Below are positions 6,106 through 7,580 of a stretch of DNA of 7,580 bases, piece after piece (positions within the stretch are counted from its first letter, which is position 1; each line of letters starts with the position of its first letter). The position numbers were made by a program, and so were the translations under genes. The notes under the pieces are model-generated. The model did not search any database and was not told where the DNA came from. It saw nothing but the letters and a program-made list of their open reading frames with translations. The stretch is from Chloroflexota bacterium. GTDB lineage: Bacteria; Chloroflexota; Chloroflexia; Thermomicrobiales; UBA6265. Location of the stretch: assembly GCA_023415845.1 (NCBI GenBank), contig JAEZJB010000099.1, positions 1-7,580 of the forward strand, in the 5' to 3' direction.

Positions 6106-6298
6106 AATGCGCCACCCCCGATCGTCAGCCCACGATCGTCGCGCAGACCTCGAGTCGTTTCGCCTCCACGTGAAACGTCCCTCTCGAGGGAGAAACTGCA
6201 AGGAGTCTCCTCCTCCATCCCGTCGTTTGACGTGACGAGACTCCTTGCCACCCTCCCATAAACGATGTCTCTCGCCACCGAAACCGGTGGCTTTTTTG
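6106..6298 (+). ncRNA. Candidate structured small RNA ending in an intrinsic terminator
   Basis: Four hairpins occur in order on the plus strand. H1 pairs CGATCGT with ACGATCG (6119-6138, 7 bp). H2 pairs CCTCGAG with CTCGAGG (6148-6189, 7 bp) and encloses CGTTTC/GAAACG. H3 pairs GCAAGGAGTCTC with GAGACTCCTTGC (6198-6248, 12 bp) and encloses CGTC/GACG. The terminator is at 6274-6297. No protein gene precedes or follows on this strand, so a stand-alone RNA of about 190 nt is the simplest reading. The 5' end is an estimate: AT-rich hexamers near 6094-6104 (TAATCT, TATTAC) could be a -10, but no good -35 is visible. It does not resemble 6S RNA, tmRNA, RNase P RNA or SRP RNA as I know them. Confidence 0.5.
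6274..6297 (+). terminator. Rho-independent terminator of the candidate small RNA
   Basis: GCCACCG and CGGTGGC form a 7-bp GC-rich stem with an AAAC loop, followed directly by six T residues and then GTTG. The T-run is on the plus strand only, fixing the direction. Confidence 0.85.
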
Positions 6299-6372
6299 TT
6301 GTCCCGGGTTTTCAGCGATCACTGCGCGGGGCGGTCCATTCCACTATGCGAATGGCAAGAGTGGAACGCACG

Positions 6373-6411
6373 AAAAGGGAGCGGACCAGCGTTTCGCTGG
6401 TCCGCTCCCTT
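6373..6411 (-). terminator. Rho-independent terminator of the LLM oxidoreductase gene
   Basis: The arms 6375-6391 and 6395-6411 form a perfect 17-bp stem with a 3-nt loop. On the minus strand it runs into TTTT (6376-6373), the last two of which lie beyond the stem. It begins 15 bp after the stop codon at 6427. It faces the plus-strand terminator at 6274-6297, so both transcription units end in this interval. Confidence 0.9.
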
Positions 6412-6426
6412 GCCTGGCGTGGTCGC

Positions 6427-7407
6427 CTAGCTGAAGCGCGGAATGATTTCCTCTTCGAGGAGATGCATGCCGTCCTGATCGTAGGCGATCCCGGGGATGT
6501 AATTGATCGCGTAGTCGAGTCCGTTATCGACGGCGGCCTGCAATCGCTCGCCGATGGCATCGACCGGGGTAGCGGGGCCGAATTTCGACGCGAAGTAGTC
6601 GTAGTCCATGTCGCCGTACTTCGCACGGATTCCTTCGGTGGCCTTCACGGGATCGGCTCCGTTCGGAATCGGCACCCAGGCAAAACTCGACGACTTCGTG
6701 ATCTCGTCGTAGTTACGGCCCTCGCGATCGCAGTGCCCCTTGAGCACCTCAAGCTTCTGGCCAATGACGACTGGATCACCGCCGCCGACGTTACAGGCAT
6801 CGCCATACTGGGCGACCAGCTTGAGCGTCACCTTCTCGCCGCCACCGCCGATCCAGAGCGGTACCTTTTGGCCAGGAACGGCGCTCTTCGGCTCATTGAT
6901 TGGCTTGTCGATGGTGTAGTACTTGCCTTCGAAGACCGGCTCGTCCTCCGTCCACATCTTGTGGATGATCTGGACTGCCTCCCGGAAGCGGGCCATCCGC
7001 TCCTTCGTCTCCGGGAACCCATACCCGTAAGCCCGCCATTCGTGTTCGTACCAACCGGCGCCGAATCCCGCATAGAGGCGTCCGTGCGAGGCCACGTCAA
7101 TGGTGGACATCATCTTGGCGAAGAGGCTTGGCTGGCGATAGCCGTTGCAGTTCACCATCTGTCCTACCTTGACGTTCTTCGTATCGCGGGCCAGGGTGGA
7201 ACTGATCACCAGCGACTCGAAAACGCTGTTCTGGGTCGGTTCGGGCACGGTGTGGAAGTGGTCATAGACCCAGATCGCGTCCCATGGTCCCTGGTCGGCA
7301 ATTTTAGCGACATTGGTCATCGCCTCGAACTGCTCGACCGGATCGCTGATGCCGGTAAGGTCCATCCGCCAGCCTTGCGGAACGAAAACACCAAACCTGA
7401 CTGCCAT
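6427..7407 (-). CDS. LLM-class F420-dependent oxidoreductase, Rv1855c-like
   Basis: A 326-aa luciferase-like monooxygenase-fold (TIM-barrel) protein, predicted to be cytoplasmic and to bind F420 or a flavin; the substrate is unknown. Family signatures include the N-terminal strand RFGVFVPQGW (4-13), VYDHFH (48-52 region), NCNGYRQPSLFAKM (87-99), the flavin/F420-fold segment GRLYAGFGAGWYEHEWRAYG (109-128), the ERMARFREAV helix (137-145) and VPLWIGGGGEK (182-192). The pattern best matches the mycobacterial Rv1855c-type branch (probable F420-dependent oxidoreductases), judged from memory. The start at 7407 is supported by AGGAGG with an 8-nt spacer and by the family N-terminus; a longer frame to 7545 exists but lacks family-like sequence. 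It ends at a strong terminator and seems to be a single-gene unit. Confidence 0.92.
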   Translation of the reverse strand: MAVRFGVFVPQGWRMDLTGISDPVEQFEAMTNVAKIADQGPWDAIWVYDHFHTVPEPTQNSVFESLVISSTLARDTKNVKVGQMVNCNGYRQPSLFAKMMSTIDVASHGRLYAGFGAGWYEHEWRAYGYGFPETKERMARFREAVQIIHKMWTEDEPVFEGKYYTIDKPINEPKSAVPGQKVPLWIGGGGEKVTLKLVAQYGDACNVGGGDPVVIGQKLEVLKGHCDREGRNYDEITKSSSFAWVPIPNGADPVKATEGIRAKYGDMDYDYFASKFGPATPVDAIGERLQAAVDNGLDYAINYIPGIAYDQDGMHLLEEEIIPRFS

Positions 7408-7415
7408 GTCGAGAC

Positions 7416-7421
7416 CCTCCT
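7416..7421 (-). promoter_or_regulatory. Strong Shine-Dalgarno of the LLM oxidoreductase
   Basis: AGGAGG on the minus strand, 8 nt before the ATG at 7407. It settles the start codon against the longer frame that begins at 7545. Confidence 0.85.
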
Positions 7422-7429
7422 GCGTGCTG

Positions 7430-7510
7430 GCCAACCGGCCTGCGCACCATGTGCCAACCACCTCCGCGCCGGAGATGGCTCCCGTACGGGCCGCAGCTTC
7501 CGGGCCAACC
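7430..7510. repeat. Three direct copies of GCCAACC upstream of the LLM gene
   Basis: GCCAACC occurs at 7430-7436, 7453-7459 and 7504-7510 (GGTTGGC on the coding strand), all in the roughly 100 bp before the start codon. Spacings are 23 and 51 bp. It may be a regulator-binding repeat or chance in GC-rich DNA. I see no convincing promoter hexamers in 7408-7580. Confidence 0.25.
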
Positions 7511-7580
7511 TGGCCAGGGCAGCGGTCCGCCATCCGGGCAGGCAATGGTACATCCCTCTCGCCATGCCGGGCGTACAGAA

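Noticed and set aside
5891..6235. 114-codon plus-strand frame in the intergenic region
   Set aside because: No ribosome binding site, mixed composition, and it runs through the perfect stems of the candidate RNA.
6242..6255. T-box-like sequence (AGGGTGGCA...) on the minus strand
   Set aside because: The first nine bases fit the T-box core, but the following ACC-type part and the CCCT partner are absent. There is no room for Stem I and no amino-acid or tRNA-synthetase gene downstream.
7408..7545. N-terminal extension of the LLM oxidoreductase (46 codons)
   Set aside because: AGGAGG lies 8 nt before the internal ATG at 7407, and the family N-terminus starts there.

Overview
This is a GC-rich bacterial window with four complete protein genes and one that runs off the left edge. 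It shows no mobile elements, CRISPR arrays, rRNA or tRNA genes. A class I ribonucleotide reductase, a J-domain coiled-coil protein, an NRAMP Mn/Fe transporter, a Rid-family protein and an Rv1855c-type F420-dependent luciferase-like oxidoreductase together suggest a Chloroflexota (Thermomicrobia-like) genome, or less likely an Actinobacteriota one. This placement is an inference from gene content and base composition, not from a marker gene.

Layout. From 1 to 2194 on the minus strand is the large subunit of ribonucleotide reductase (nrdA), with its C-terminus beyond the left edge. Positions 2195-2773 form a divergent control region. It holds a good sigma70-type promoter for nrdA, two NrdR-box-like palindromes 32 bp apart (one overlapping the -10), and a strong hairpin in the nrdA leader. 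From 2774 to 3763 (+) is a J-domain/coiled-coil protein whose -10 box sits 7 nt before the ATG, suggesting a leaderless mRNA. It converges with mntH (minus, 3804 to 5159 or 5123). Upstream of mntH on the same strand lies a small Rid/YjgF-family gene (5303-5686, minus) that lacks the deaminase arginine.

Positions 5687-6426 contain no convincing protein gene but are rich in inverted repeats. The best signal is at about 6106-6298 on the plus strand: three consecutive hairpins, then a textbook Rho-independent terminator. I interpret this as an undescribed structured small RNA. It faces a 17-bp minus-strand terminator belonging to the last gene, an F420-dependent LLM-class oxidoreductase (6427-7407, minus) with a strong Shine-Dalgarno sequence.

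The genes do not form one pathway. nrdA is a dNTP-supply unit under likely NrdR control. ridA and mntH may be co-transcribed or separately promoted. The oxidoreductase is a single-gene unit. The items most worth following are the structured RNA, the NrdR-controlled promoter, and the nrdA leader hairpin, whose G-U pair fits only the nrdA-sense transcript.
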